23,630 nucleotides of DNA from NCBI GenBank assembly GCA_023255415.1, contig JALRIN010000041.1:1-23630 (forward strand). The letters are read 5' to 3'. Shown in pieces: positions 14,823 to 21,894 of the stretch. The translations under genes were made by a program, and so were the position numbers. The stretch's first letter is position 1. Each line of letters starts with the position of its first letter. The stretch is from Cypionkella sp. (lineage in GTDB: Bacteria > Pseudomonadota > Alphaproteobacteria > Rhodobacterales > Rhodobacteraceae). The notes beneath the pieces were generated by a model. The model made no database searches, was not told where the DNA came from, and saw nothing but the letters and a program-made list of their open reading frames with translations.

Positions 14823-15764
14823 ATGACACAGACCCGTCACACCAAAGTTCTGATTATCGGCTCGGGGCCTGCGGGCTATACGGCGGCGGTCTATTCGGCC
14901 CGCGCTATGTTGCAGCCGATCTTGGTGCAAGGCCTGCAGCCCGGCGGTCAGTTGACCATCACGACCGAGGTCGAAAACTGGCCGGGCGAAAAGCATATTC
15001 AGGGCCCAGATCTGATGGTGAACATGCAGGCCCATGCCGAGGCGATGGGCGCCGAAGTGATCAGCGATTACATCACCAGCCTTGACCTTAGCGCGCGGCC
15101 CTTTGTGGCACAGGCCGATTCTGGCACCACTTACACGGCAGACGCGGTGATCTTGGCCACAGGTGCACAAGCGAAATGGCTCGGGCTGCCGTCCGAGGAA
15201 AAATTCAAAGGCTTTGGCGTTTCTGCCTGCGCCACCTGTGATGGCTTTTTCTATCGTGGCCGTGAAATCGCCGTGATCGGCGGCGGCAATACCGCAGTGG
15301 AAGAGGCGCTGTTTCTGACCAATTTTGCATCGAAAGTGACGCTAATTCACCGCCGCGACAGCTTGCGGGCCGAAAAGATCATGCAGGATCGTTTGTTCAA
15401 GCACCCGAAAATCGAGATGCTGTGGAACAGTGAAGTCACCGAAGTGCTTGGCACCGAAGCCCCCTTGGGGGTGACGGGTGTGAAGACGCGCAATCTGCTG
15501 ACGGGCGAAGAAAAGATCGTGCCTTGCGAGGGGTTCTTTGTCGCCATCGGCCATGCGCCAGCCTCGGAACTGGTAAAAGATCAACTACCGCTGCATTCGG
15601 GTGGCTATGTGCAGGTCGAAGCCGGATCGACCCGCACCGCGATTGCGGGCGTCTTTGCAGCCGGTGATCTGACCGATCATATTTATCGCCAAGCCGTCAC
15701 CAGCGCCGGTATGGGCTGCATGGCGGCCTTGGATGCAGAGCGTTTTCTGGCGGAACAAGCCTAG
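14823..15764 (+). CDS. trxB: Thioredoxin-disulfide reductase
   Basis: TrxB transfers electrons from NADPH through FAD and a Cys pair to thioredoxin in the cytoplasm. The 313-residue protein is standard length, with FAD loop GSGPAG (13-18), redox-active C136-A-T-C139 in SACATCDGFF, NADPH loop GGGNTA (153-158) followed by HRRDSLRA, and the C-terminal GVFAAGDLTD. ATG 14823 has GGAGAG 4-9 nt upstream. The frame is open far upstream, but that part has no homology and overlaps the divergent lrp. It is followed by a hairpin shared with the convergent cytochrome b gene. Confidence 0.96.
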   Translation: MTQTRHTKVLIIGSGPAGYTAAVYSARAMLQPILVQGLQPGGQLTITTEVENWPGEKHIQGPDLMVNMQAHAEAMGAEVISDYITSLDLSARPFVAQADSGTTYTADAVILATGAQAKWLGLPSEEKFKGFGVSACATCDGFFYRGREIAVIGGGNTAVEEALFLTNFASKVTLIHRRDSLRAEKIMQDRLFKHPKIEMLWNSEVTEVLGTEAPLGVTGVKTRNLLTGEEKIVPCEGFFVAIGHAPASELVKDQLPLHSGGYVQVEAGSTRTAIAGVFAAGDLTDHIYRQAVTSAGMGCMAALDAERFLAEQA

Positions 15765-15796
15765 GGCTTTGGGCCGCTTGCGGGCGGCCCAAACCC
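15764..15796. terminator. Hairpin between convergent trxB and cytochrome b561 genes
   Basis: TTTGGGCCGC (15768-15777), a TTGCGG loop and GCGGCCCAAA (15784-15793) form a ten-pair stem, with flanking GGG/CCC that can extend it past one mismatch. It sits exactly between the two stop codons. The AAA/TTT base of the stem gives a short U-run on both strands, as in bidirectional terminators. Confidence 0.6.
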
Positions 15797-15797
15797 T

Positions 15798-16271
15798 TTA
15801 GCGTGGGCGCATCATTTTCAGCAGCAAGCCGTCTTTGACCACAAACTGATGATAAAGCGCCATCGCCGAATGGCCCAGCACCAAAAGCATCATCGCATTC
15901 ATCGCGATGACGTGCAGATCACCAGAAATAGCCACGCCACCGAACCACGCGATCACCCCCAGCGTTGGCACCACAACCATCAGCACATAAAGCCCACGGT
16001 GGCCCCAAAGCGCTGCCTTGTCTGCCAAAGTGCTGGGCGCCTCGTGCAATTCGCCTGACATCTGCCGCACCAAAAGCCGCAGCACGGCCAGCACCAAAAC
16101 AGACACGCCAACCCAGACGTGAAATGACGCGGTCCAATCGCTGACAGCCCCACCGCGCAGTGCGGTGTAAAACGCGCGGCCCATGTCATCGCTGATGATG
16201 TAATTTGCGCAAATCAGCACGGCAATTGCCCAGTGCAAGGCGATCTGCAGCACAGAGTAAGATTTGGTCAT
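15798..16271 (-). CDS. Cytochrome b561-type membrane protein
   Basis: This 157-residue protein has four hydrophobic helices, each with a His near the membrane face: LQIALHWAIAVLI, SFHVWVGVSVLVLAVLRLL, GHRGLYVLMVVVPTLG, and LGHSAMALYHQFVVKDGLL. This is the pattern of bacterial di-heme cytochrome b561 (CybB type), which moves electrons between quinol and periplasmic acceptors. ATG 16271 has AAGGA 9 nt upstream, which favours it over a GTG seven codons earlier. The region before it contains an 11-base inverted repeat (16305-16344). It lies downstream of the hsp20-DUF1150 unit on the same strand, 137 bases away, and is probably separate. Confidence 0.9.
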   Translation of the reverse strand: MTKSYSVLQIALHWAIAVLICANYIISDDMGRAFYTALRGGAVSDWTASFHVWVGVSVLVLAVLRLLVRQMSGELHEAPSTLADKAALWGHRGLYVLMVVVPTLGVIAWFGGVAISGDLHVIAMNAMMLLVLGHSAMALYHQFVVKDGLLLKMMRPR

Positions 16272-16304
16272 CGGTCTTTTTCCTTGATGCACCGCGTGAC
16301 TGCG

Positions 16305-16344
16305 GCGCTTGCAGGATCAGCCCCTAAGCTGCGCCTGCAAGCGC
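16305..16344. repeat. 11-base inverted repeat upstream of cytochrome b561
   Basis: GCGCTTGCAGG at 16305-16315 is perfectly inverted as CCTGCAAGCGC at 16334-16344, with an 18-base spacer. It lies 34-73 bases before the cytochrome b561 ATG and 65 bases after the DUF1150 stop. No U-tract follows on the reverse strand, so an operator or leader structure is as likely as a terminator. Confidence 0.55.
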
Positions 16345-16408
16345 TGTCCATAAACCGATGGGAAAATACCTGCGGCTGCAACCAAAGTTATAGGCCAAAC
16401 CGCCCTGC

Positions 16409-16636
16409 TTAATGCGCGTTCACCGGCGCAAAATCATGCTGGCGCGCCAGACTAAACGCCATGGCACGATCGGCAACCAAGGCCAAAGGCTCGCCGTCTT
16501 CACTGTTGACAGAATAGACGGTTGTGGCCCCAGCCAGTTTCAGCTGCAACTCTTCTGGCAGACCCGATACTGCAACCGGGCGCACGTAGACAATCCGGTC
16601 CTGAGCTTCGGGAAATGCGTCATAAGCAACGTCCAT
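16409..16636 (-). CDS. DUF1150 family protein
   Basis: This 75-residue protein (MDVAYDAFPEAQDRIVYVRP..., ending FSLARQHDFAPVNAH) belongs to the small DUF1150 family found next to Hsp20 genes in alphaproteobacteria. Its function is unknown. It has no membrane segment or cysteine. ATG 16636 is chosen because AGGAGG (16642-16647) stands 5 nt away; a GTG one codon earlier would be only 2 nt away. That Shine-Dalgarno overlaps the stop codon of hsp20, so translation of the two is probably coupled and the protein should follow the same heat control. A stress-related role is inferred from this alone. Confidence 0.85.
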   Translation of the reverse strand: MDVAYDAFPEAQDRIVYVRPVAVSGLPEELQLKLAGATTVYSVNSEDGEPLALVADRAMAFSLARQHDFAPVNAH

Positions 16637-16645
16637 CACAGCCTC

Positions 16646-17059
16646 CTATTTCCGACCAATTTGAATGGTTTGCACGATGGTATCTGGAACCGATCGGCGT
16701 AGATCTATGTGCAATAAGCCGTGATCCAGATCGGCCCCTGCTACTTCGACCCCGTCAGCCAGCACGAAAGAGCGTTGAAACGCCCGCGCCGCAATGCCGC
16801 GATGCAAAAACACCCGGTCGCTGATGTCTTCGCTTTGGCGCCCGCGCACCACCAATTGCCGATCTTCGACCGTGATCGACAGATCTTCGTCGCGAAAGCC
16901 TGCCACGGCCAAAGTGATGCGGTAGGTGTGGTCCGAAGTCGCCTCGATGTTGAACGGCGGATAGCCTTCCGAAGCGGTTTTTGCAGTGCGCTCGACCAGA
17001 CGTTCAAGCTGTTCAAAGCCCAAAAGAAAGGGATGCGCCCCAAAGGTAAGTTTCGTCAT
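16646..17059 (-). CDS. Small heat shock protein, Hsp20/alpha-crystallin family
   Basis: This 137-residue chaperone has an alpha-crystallin domain from about residue 33 (PPFNIEATSDHTYRITLAVAGF, then DLSITVEDRQLVVRG, then FLHRGIAARAFQRSFVLADGV). A short C-terminal tail carries the IxI anchor (IQI) used for oligomer assembly. sHsps hold unfolding proteins without ATP for later refolding. ATG 17059 has AAAGGA 7 nt upstream, and this Shine-Dalgarno lies inside a hairpin resembling a ROSE thermometer. A near-consensus RpoH promoter lies about 50 bases further up. DUF1150 follows after 9 bases, with its ribosome binding site overlapping this stop. Confidence 0.95.
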   Translation of the reverse strand: MTKLTFGAHPFLLGFEQLERLVERTAKTASEGYPPFNIEATSDHTYRITLAVAGFRDEDLSITVEDRQLVVRGRQSEDISDRVFLHRGIAARAFQRSFVLADGVEVAGADLDHGLLHIDLRRSVPDTIVQTIQIGRK

Positions 17060-17063
17060 AGTG

Positions 17064-17110
17064 ATGTCCTTTCAAAAAGCGACATATGCGGGCCCAGCCT
17101 TTGGCACCCG
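17064..17110 (-). ncRNA. ROSE-like RNA thermometer in the hsp20 leader
   Basis: In the hsp20 mRNA, arm AUGUC-G-CUUU (17085 to 17076) pairs with AAAGGACAU (17072 to 17064) across a UUG loop. This gives nine pairs with one bulged G at 17080. The 3' arm contains the whole Shine-Dalgarno AAAGGA (17072-17067). UCGCU opposite AGGA with a bulged G matches the conserved U(U/C)GCU core of ROSE elements, which block translation at normal temperature and melt on heating. A second stem (CGGG/CCCG with inner GCC-AAA-GGC, 17110-17089) fills the rest of the leader. The leader is short for the family, with two stems. Confidence 0.75.
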
Positions 17111-17117
17111 TGTTTCG

Positions 17118-17147
17118 AATATGGGGGCAGGCCAGCGCCGCCGCAAG
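17118..17147 (-). promoter_or_regulatory. Heat-shock (RpoH/sigma-32) promoter of hsp20-DUF1150
   Basis: Reverse-strand CTTGCGG (17147-17141) is followed after 14 bases by CCCCATATT (17126-17118), close to the RpoH consensus CTTGAAA-N13/14-CCCCATNT. Transcription would start near 17111, just before the leader hairpins and about 50 bases from the hsp20 ATG. Confidence 0.75.
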
Positions 17148-17253
17148 AGCAAGCAATTGCAAGAAAAACATCAATTACTGTGCGAATTTTACCCACGAGG
17201 GGGCCGAATCACTGTATTCTGCAAACTGACAGCAAGACTGGATCCCCTTCGCT

Positions 17254-17472
17254 ATGAATGCCTCGCCCGAAATGAACTTTGAAGATCTGCTGCGCGTGAA
17301 GCTGGCTGTGCTTCAGCGCGAGCACCGCGATCTGGACGAGGCCGTGCATGCGCTGGAAACCTTGGGCCGGCCCGATGTGCTGACCTTGCGGCGGCTGAAA
17401 AAGCAAAAGCTGGCGCTGAAAGACCAGATCACCCGTATCGAAGACAAGCTGATCCCCAATATCATCGCCTGA
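17254..17472 (+). CDS. YdcH family (DUF465) protein
   Basis: This 72-residue, mostly helical protein contains VKLAVLQREHRDLDEAV followed by LTLRRLKKQKLALKDQITRIE, the charged helical hairpin of the DUF465/YdcH family. The family has no firmly established function. The ATG at 17254 has no good ribosome binding site, and an ATG six codons later is possible. It lies 70 bases before purE on the same strand and is divergent from hsp20 across a 194-base region. Confidence 0.85.
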   Translation: MNASPEMNFEDLLRVKLAVLQREHRDLDEAVHALETLGRPDVLTLRRLKKQKLALKDQITRIEDKLIPNIIA

Positions 17473-17486
17473 ATCCCTGCTTTTCC

Positions 17487-17514
17487 TTGCCTCTGCGGCC
17501 CTTTTCGATATGAC
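17487..17514 (+). promoter_or_regulatory. Possible sigma-70 promoter before purE
   Basis: TTGCCT (17487-17492) and TATGAC (17509-17514) are spaced by 16 bases, 29 bases before the purE ATG. Both hexamers match consensus only partly, so this is a weak call; transcription from ydcH is the alternative. Confidence 0.3.
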
Positions 17515-17542
17515 ACGGGCCAAGAACAACGCGGAGAGCGAT

Positions 17543-18025
17543 ATGAAGGTCGATGTCGGGATCATCATGGGAAGCCAATCAGATTGGCCGACGATGAAAG
17601 AAGCCGCGCTGATTTTGGATCAGCTGGGCATTTCATATGAAACCAAGATCGTCTCGGCGCATCGCACGCCAGATCGGCTTTGGGCTTATGGCAAGGCCGC
17701 AGCGGGTCGGGTGCAGGTGATTATCGCCGGCGCAGGCGGGGCTGCGCATTTGCCCGGCATGATGGCCAGCAAAACCCGCGTGCCGGTGATCGGTGTGCCG
17801 GTTTTGACCAAGGCACTGTCGGGCGTCGACAGTCTTTATTCGATTTTGCAGATGCCCAAGGGCTTTCCGGTGGCCACTATGGCGATTGGGGCTGCGGGGG
17901 CTGCCAATGCCGGGCTGATGGCGGCGGGAATTTTGGCGCTGCAAGACCCAGCGCTCGCCGCAAGGCTTGATGCATGGCGCGAGGCGCTTTCCGCCTCGAT
18001 CCCAGAGGAGCCGAAAGATGAATAG
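17543..18025 (+). CDS. purE: 5-(carboxyamino)imidazole ribonucleotide mutase
   Basis: PurE (class I) converts N5-CAIR to CAIR in de novo purine synthesis. The 160-residue protein has the expected GSQSDWPTM, SAHRTPDRL (catalytic His) and AGAGGAAHLPGMMAS. It is standard length for an octameric PurE. ATG 17543 has GGAGAG 5-10 nt upstream; the frame is open 11 codons further, but without a match. It overlaps purK by 8 bases, so PurE and PurK should be made together. Confidence 0.96.
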   Translation: MKVDVGIIMGSQSDWPTMKEAALILDQLGISYETKIVSAHRTPDRLWAYGKAAAGRVQVIIAGAGGAAHLPGMMASKTRVPVIGVPVLTKALSGVDSLYSILQMPKGFPVATMAIGAAGAANAGLMAAGILALQDPALAARLDAWREALSASIPEEPKDE

Positions 18026-19088
18026 CCTGCCGCTTGGTGCGACGATCGGGATTTTGGGCGGCGGTCAATTGGGCCGGATGCTGTCGGTGGCAGCCGCGCG
18101 GCTGGGCTACCGTTGCCATATTTTCGAGCCAGGCGCCAACCCGCCTGCCGCCGATGTCGCCCATGCGCTGACCACGGCCAGCTATGACGATGCGGCCGCC
18201 CTGACGGCCTTTGCCGAAACGGTGGATGTGATCACCTATGAGTTTGAAAACATCCCCACCGCAGCCCTTGATCTGCTGGAAGCGCTGCGCCCCATTCGCC
18301 CCAACCGCCGCGCGCTGGCGATTGCGCAAGACCGCATTCTGGAAAAAGACTTTCTGACGGGGCTGGGCCTGATCTGCGCGCCTTATCGCGCGGTGAATAC
18401 CGCGGCCGAGATGGTGGCAGCGGTGGCCGAGATTGGCACGCCGTCGATCCTGAAGACCACGCGGCTTGGCTATGACGGCAAGGGCCAAGCCCGGCTGACC
18501 TCGCCCGAGGATGCCGAGGCGGCTTTTGCCAGCATGAACGGCGCACCTTCGGTCTTGGAAGGCTTTATCGACTTCAGTCACGAGGTTTCGGTCATCGCCG
18601 CGCGTGGGCTTGATCAATCCGTGGCCTGCTATGATCCGGGCGAGAATGTGCACCGCAGCGGCATTTTGCACACCACCACCCTACCCGCACGTCTGACGCC
18701 CGCGCAGCGCTCGGATGCGATTTTGCTGGCGGCGCGGATTTTAAACGCGCTGGATTATGTCGGCGTGATGGGGGTCGAGATTTTTGTCACCGCCAGAGGG
18801 CTGATCGTCAATGAAATTGCGCCGCGCGTGCATAACTCTGGCCATTGGACCCAGAACGGCTGTGCGGTCGATCAGTTTGAACAACATATCCGCGCCGTCG
18901 CAGGCCTGCCCTTGGGCGATGGCGCGCGCCATTCCGATGTGGTGATGGAAAACCTGATCGGTGATGACATTGATCGTCTGCCGCAAATCCTGCGCGAAAA
19001 TGACGCCGCCCTGCATCTGTATGGCAAGGCCGAAGCGCGGCCAGGCCGCAAGATGGGCCATGTCAACCGCGTGGTGCGCAAGGGCTGA
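18018..19088 (+). CDS. purK: 5-(carboxyamino)imidazole ribonucleotide synthase
   Basis: PurK is an ATP-grasp enzyme that carboxylates AIR to N5-CAIR using ATP and bicarbonate, feeding PurE. The 356-residue protein shows GILGGGQLGRML at the N-terminus, YEFENIP, KTTRLGYDGKGQ (ATP-binding loop), SVIAARG, and VEIFVTARGLIVNEIAPRVHNSGHWT (metal and substrate site). ATG 18018 lies inside the end of purE with GAGGAG 8-13 nt upstream. Thirty-four bases then separate it from a transporter gene on the same strand. Confidence 0.96.
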   Translation: MNSLPLGATIGILGGGQLGRMLSVAAARLGYRCHIFEPGANPPAADVAHALTTASYDDAAALTAFAETVDVITYEFENIPTAALDLLEALRPIRPNRRALAIAQDRILEKDFLTGLGLICAPYRAVNTAAEMVAAVAEIGTPSILKTTRLGYDGKGQARLTSPEDAEAAFASMNGAPSVLEGFIDFSHEVSVIAARGLDQSVACYDPGENVHRSGILHTTTLPARLTPAQRSDAILLAARILNALDYVGVMGVEIFVTARGLIVNEIAPRVHNSGHWTQNGCAVDQFEQHIRAVAGLPLGDGARHSDVVMENLIGDDIDRLPQILRENDAALHLYGKAEARPGRKMGHVNRVVRKG

Positions 19089-19122
19089 ACCAAGCCCGCC
19101 CTCAAACCCAAGGACCCAAGCG

Positions 19123-20016
19123 ATGATCCAGCCCAATCCATCCCCCCTGCGTGGCGCGCTGTTCATGGTGCTGGCGGGCATCGCCTTTGCGGCCGCCAAT
19201 GCGATCACCTGGACCGTGACCTATAAGATGGGCTTCAAGCCGCAATCGGATGCGTTTTGGCAATATGCCATCGCGATGGTGTTCTCGGCTCCCTTTATCT
19301 GGCGACAGGGACTGTCGCGCATGAAGACGCGCCATCCGCTGTTGCACTGTGCGCGGATTTTGCTGTCGGTGCTGGGGGTGCAGGCCTTTACCCAGGCTTT
19401 CGCCTCGGGGATGGCGCCTTGGCATGTGGTGGCTTTGGTGATGACCTCGCCGTTTTTCGTGATGATTGGCGCGGCGGTTTTGCTGCGCGAACGCGTCGGG
19501 GCCAACCGCTGGATCGCAGCGGCGCTGGGGTTTTCGGGTGCGATGATTTTGCTGCGGCCATGGGAGGGCGCGCTGACGCTTGCCACGCTTTACCCGCTGG
19601 CCGCCGCGATCTGCTGGGGTGGGGCTTCGCTGATCACCAAGCGCCTGACGCAAGACGAGCCGCAAACCGCGATCACCATGTGGCTTTTGGTGCTAATCGC
19701 GCCTGTAAACGGGCTGTTTTCGCTGCAAGCGGGGTTCGAGTTGCCCACGGGCCAGATCTTGGCGCTGCTGTTGCTGGGCGGCGTCATCATGTATGGCGCG
19801 CAGCATTTCTTGACGTTGGCCTACGCCAATGCCGATGCGGGCTTTGTGCAACCCTTTGATGATTTAAAATTGTTCTCAAATATTTTTGTCAGCTGGCTGG
19901 TGCTGAATTTCGCCCCGGAAGGCAGCTATTGGCTGGGGATTTTGCTGATTTTGGCCGGATCGCTTTATCTTTTGTGGTCAGAGCGCAGGCTGCAAACTTT
20001 GGCGCGCGCTGCATAA
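19123..20016 (+). CDS. DMT family transporter (EamA domains)
   Basis: This 297-residue membrane protein has about ten hydrophobic segments in two EamA-type halves. The first includes RGALFMVLAGIAFAAANAITW and the second LYPLAAAICWGGASLITKRL. This is the drug/metabolite transporter superfamily, inner-membrane exporters or importers of small metabolites. The substrate is unknown. ATG 19123 has AAGGA 8 nt upstream. It lies 34 bases after purK and could be read through from the pur genes, although no functional link is evident. A Nudix gene follows after 39 bases. Confidence 0.88.
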   Translation: MIQPNPSPLRGALFMVLAGIAFAAANAITWTVTYKMGFKPQSDAFWQYAIAMVFSAPFIWRQGLSRMKTRHPLLHCARILLSVLGVQAFTQAFASGMAPWHVVALVMTSPFFVMIGAAVLLRERVGANRWIAAALGFSGAMILLRPWEGALTLATLYPLAAAICWGGASLITKRLTQDEPQTAITMWLLVLIAPVNGLFSLQAGFELPTGQILALLLLGGVIMYGAQHFLTLAYANADAGFVQPFDDLKLFSNIFVSWLVLNFAPEGSYWLGILLILAGSLYLLWSERRLQTLARAA

Positions 20017-20055
20017 GCCCTTGACCAGCGCGGGCGGTCAGATCAGCTTAGGCCC

Positions 20056-20508
20056 ATGTCAAAACGCCCCACACGCCTTGCAACCCGCGCCTTGATCCTG
20101 CACGAGGATCGGCTGCTTTTGGTCAATGCCTATCCGGGCGGGCGGTCTGATCTGTGGTGCGCGCCTGGGGGTGGGGTAGAATCGGGGGCATCGCTGCCCG
20201 ACAATCTAATGCGCGAGGTCTATGAAGAAACCGGTCTGCGGGTGGCGGTGGGCGCGCCTGCGCTGATCAACGAGTTTTACGATCCGGCCTCGGGCTTTCA
20301 TCAGGTGGATCTGTTCTTTCGCTGCATCATCACCGCCGGAGAGATCGACCCGCATTGGCGCGACCCCGAAGGCGTGGTCACCCAGCGGCGGTTCTTTTCG
20401 CGCGATGATCTGGACCTTGGCCGCATCCGTTTCAAACCCGACAGCCTTGCCGATGCCGCTTGGGGGCAAAGCCTGCTTTATGATCCGCTCGAGGTGATGG
20501 TACGATGA
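20056..20508 (+). CDS. Nudix hydrolase with altered Nudix box
   Basis: This 150-residue protein carries GGGVESGASLPDNLMREVYE followed by ETGL. The metal-binding REVYEETGL half of the Nudix box is intact, but the Glu of Gx5E is Ala (GAS instead of GES). Nudix enzymes hydrolyse nucleoside diphosphate-linked compounds; the substrate here is unknown. It starts at ATG 20056 with a weak TTAGG. Its TGA overlaps the ATG of the following acetyltransferase (ATGA, 20505-20508), so the two are translationally coupled. Confidence 0.88.
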   Translation: MSKRPTRLATRALILHEDRLLLVNAYPGGRSDLWCAPGGGVESGASLPDNLMREVYEETGLRVAVGAPALINEFYDPASGFHQVDLFFRCIITAGEIDPHWRDPEGVVTQRRFFSRDDLDLGRIRFKPDSLADAAWGQSLLYDPLEVMVR

Positions 20509-20993
20509 TCAGACCGCTTGACCCTATCGCAGATCGCGCAGCGCTGGTGCAGATGTATCAGGCCACCGCCGATTATTGGGCGCTAGATCGGCTGGATTTT
20601 GATCCCGAAGCGCTGGCGACCGAATTTCTGACCGATGCGCCGCCCAATTGCGACCCCGCCCAAAGCCAGCGCCTGGGCCTGTTTCAGGGTGCCCAGCTTG
20701 CAGGCGTGGCCGAGCTGTCTTTTGGCTTTCCAACGGCGGGTGATGCCTATCTGGGGCAGATGATGTTTGCCGATTGGGCGCGCGGCCAAGGCCAAGGCGC
20801 GGTCCTGCTGGCCGAGGTTATGGCGCGCGCGCGGGCAAAAGGCTGCATCAATATCTATCTGGGCGTGCTTGACACCAACCCCAAGGGCCGCGCCTTTTGG
20901 CAGCGACATGGCTTTGCCGACACCGGTCTAAGCCGCGTTGACACCGATGGTGGCGTCACAAAAACGCTGCGGCGTCTGCACCGGGCGCTTTAG
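20505..20993 (+). CDS. GNAT family N-acetyltransferase
   Basis: This 162-residue protein has the GNAT acetyl-CoA loop in ADWARGQGQGAVLLAEVMARA (R/Q-x-x-G-x-G/A) and the downstream strand-helix VLDTNPKGRAFWQRHGF. The acceptor is unknown. Its start overlaps the Nudix stop, so the pair probably works or is at least made together. Its TAG stop overlaps the TAA stop of the convergent transporter gene within TTAG (20990-20993). Confidence 0.88.
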   Translation: MIRPLDPIADRAALVQMYQATADYWALDRLDFDPEALATEFLTDAPPNCDPAQSQRLGLFQGAQLAGVAELSFGFPTAGDAYLGQMMFADWARGQGQGAVLLAEVMARARAKGCINIYLGVLDTNPKGRAFWQRHGFADTGLSRVDTDGGVTKTLRRLHRAL

Positions 20994-21805
20994 CGGCTGG
21001 CCAAAGCCACACCGCCCAGCACCAAAACCGCCGCGATTGCAAAGCGCAGCCCAATCGGCTCGCCCAGCGCCAGCCCAGCCGTTGCCGCAAGCACAGGCAC
21101 CGTCAGCTGCGCCACCGCCGCGCGCGAGGCCCCCAGCTGCGGCAGCACCCGATACCATAGCGCATAGCCCAACCCCGAGGTCACAGCCCCCGACAGCATC
21201 GCCAGACCAACCCCGCGCAGCTGCCAATCACCGCCGCCCCAGATCGCCCAGATCATTGCCGCCACCGGCACCGCCAGCACAAAATTCACCGCCGTCGCCG
21301 CCAGCGGATCGCCAGTGCGCCGTCCAGCCAGCGAATAGATCCCCCATCCAACACCCGCCGCCGTCATCGCAAGCATCGGCCAAAGCCCGCCCAAAGCCAG
21401 CTTTGGCGCCAGCAAAACCACCAATCCGGCCAAGGCCAGACCCGCCCCCGCCCAGCGCTTGGCGGCAACCGCCTCGCCCGCCAAAAGCGCGCCCGCAAAC
21501 ATCGTCACTTGCACCATGCCAAACAAGATCAAGGCACCAGTGCCCGCGCTCAGGCTTACGTAGGCTGCGGAAAAGCCGAACAGATAGACCAAAAGCCCCA
21601 GAACCGCCTGCCCCCGTCCGCGCAGCGCAGGCCAGGATTGCTTGCGCCCCAGCATCACCAGCGCCAACATCACCGCCCCCGATACCAGCCGGATCAGCGC
21701 GAAACTTTGCGCATCAATCGCCCCCGCGCCCACCGCGATGCGGTTCAAGATCGAGTTTCCAGCAAAGGCCAACATTGCCAGCGCCGTCCATACCGCCAAA
21801 GGCAT
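20990..21805 (-). CDS. DMT family transporter (EamA domains)
   Basis: This 271-residue, strongly hydrophobic protein has about ten membrane segments in two EamA halves. They include MPLAVWTALAMLAFAGNSIL near the start and MTAAGVGWGIYSLAGRR opening the second half. It resembles small-metabolite exporters; the substrate is unknown. ATG 21805 is preferred because GGGGGGAGA lies 6-7 nt upstream, against a start 13 codons earlier. It is downstream of a GNAT gene on the same strand (89-base gap with a small hairpin). It is not a close copy of the other EamA gene in the window. Confidence 0.88.
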   Translation of the reverse strand: MPLAVWTALAMLAFAGNSILNRIAVGAGAIDAQSFALIRLVSGAVMLALVMLGRKQSWPALRGRGQAVLGLLVYLFGFSAAYVSLSAGTGALILFGMVQVTMFAGALLAGEAVAAKRWAGAGLALAGLVVLLAPKLALGGLWPMLAMTAAGVGWGIYSLAGRRTGDPLAATAVNFVLAVPVAAMIWAIWGGGDWQLRGVGLAMLSGAVTSGLGYALWYRVLPQLGASRAAVAQLTVPVLAATAGLALGEPIGLRFAIAAVLVLGGVALASR

Positions 21806-21877
21806 CAAGATCTCCCCCCGCTGTCGTTGTGCCACAGGCTGCACCGGGCGCCCACCGCGCGCAAGCGCTCCCCTCTT

Positions 21878-21890
21878 GCGGCGAAGCCGC
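21878..21890 (-). terminator. Short GC hairpin after the second GNAT gene
   Basis: GCGGC-TTC-GCCGC on the reverse strand lies 4 bases after the GNAT stop and before the transporter gene. The stem is short and no U-tract follows, so it may only weaken read-through. It resembles the two mini-hairpins at 7623-7668. Confidence 0.3.
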
Positions 21891-21894
21891 GCCG

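Noticed and set aside
17056..17085. Nine-codon upstream ORF in the hsp20 leader whose TGA overlaps the hsp20 ATG
   Set aside because: It has no ribosome binding site and its ATG is part of the thermometer stem; the frame is best explained by chance.
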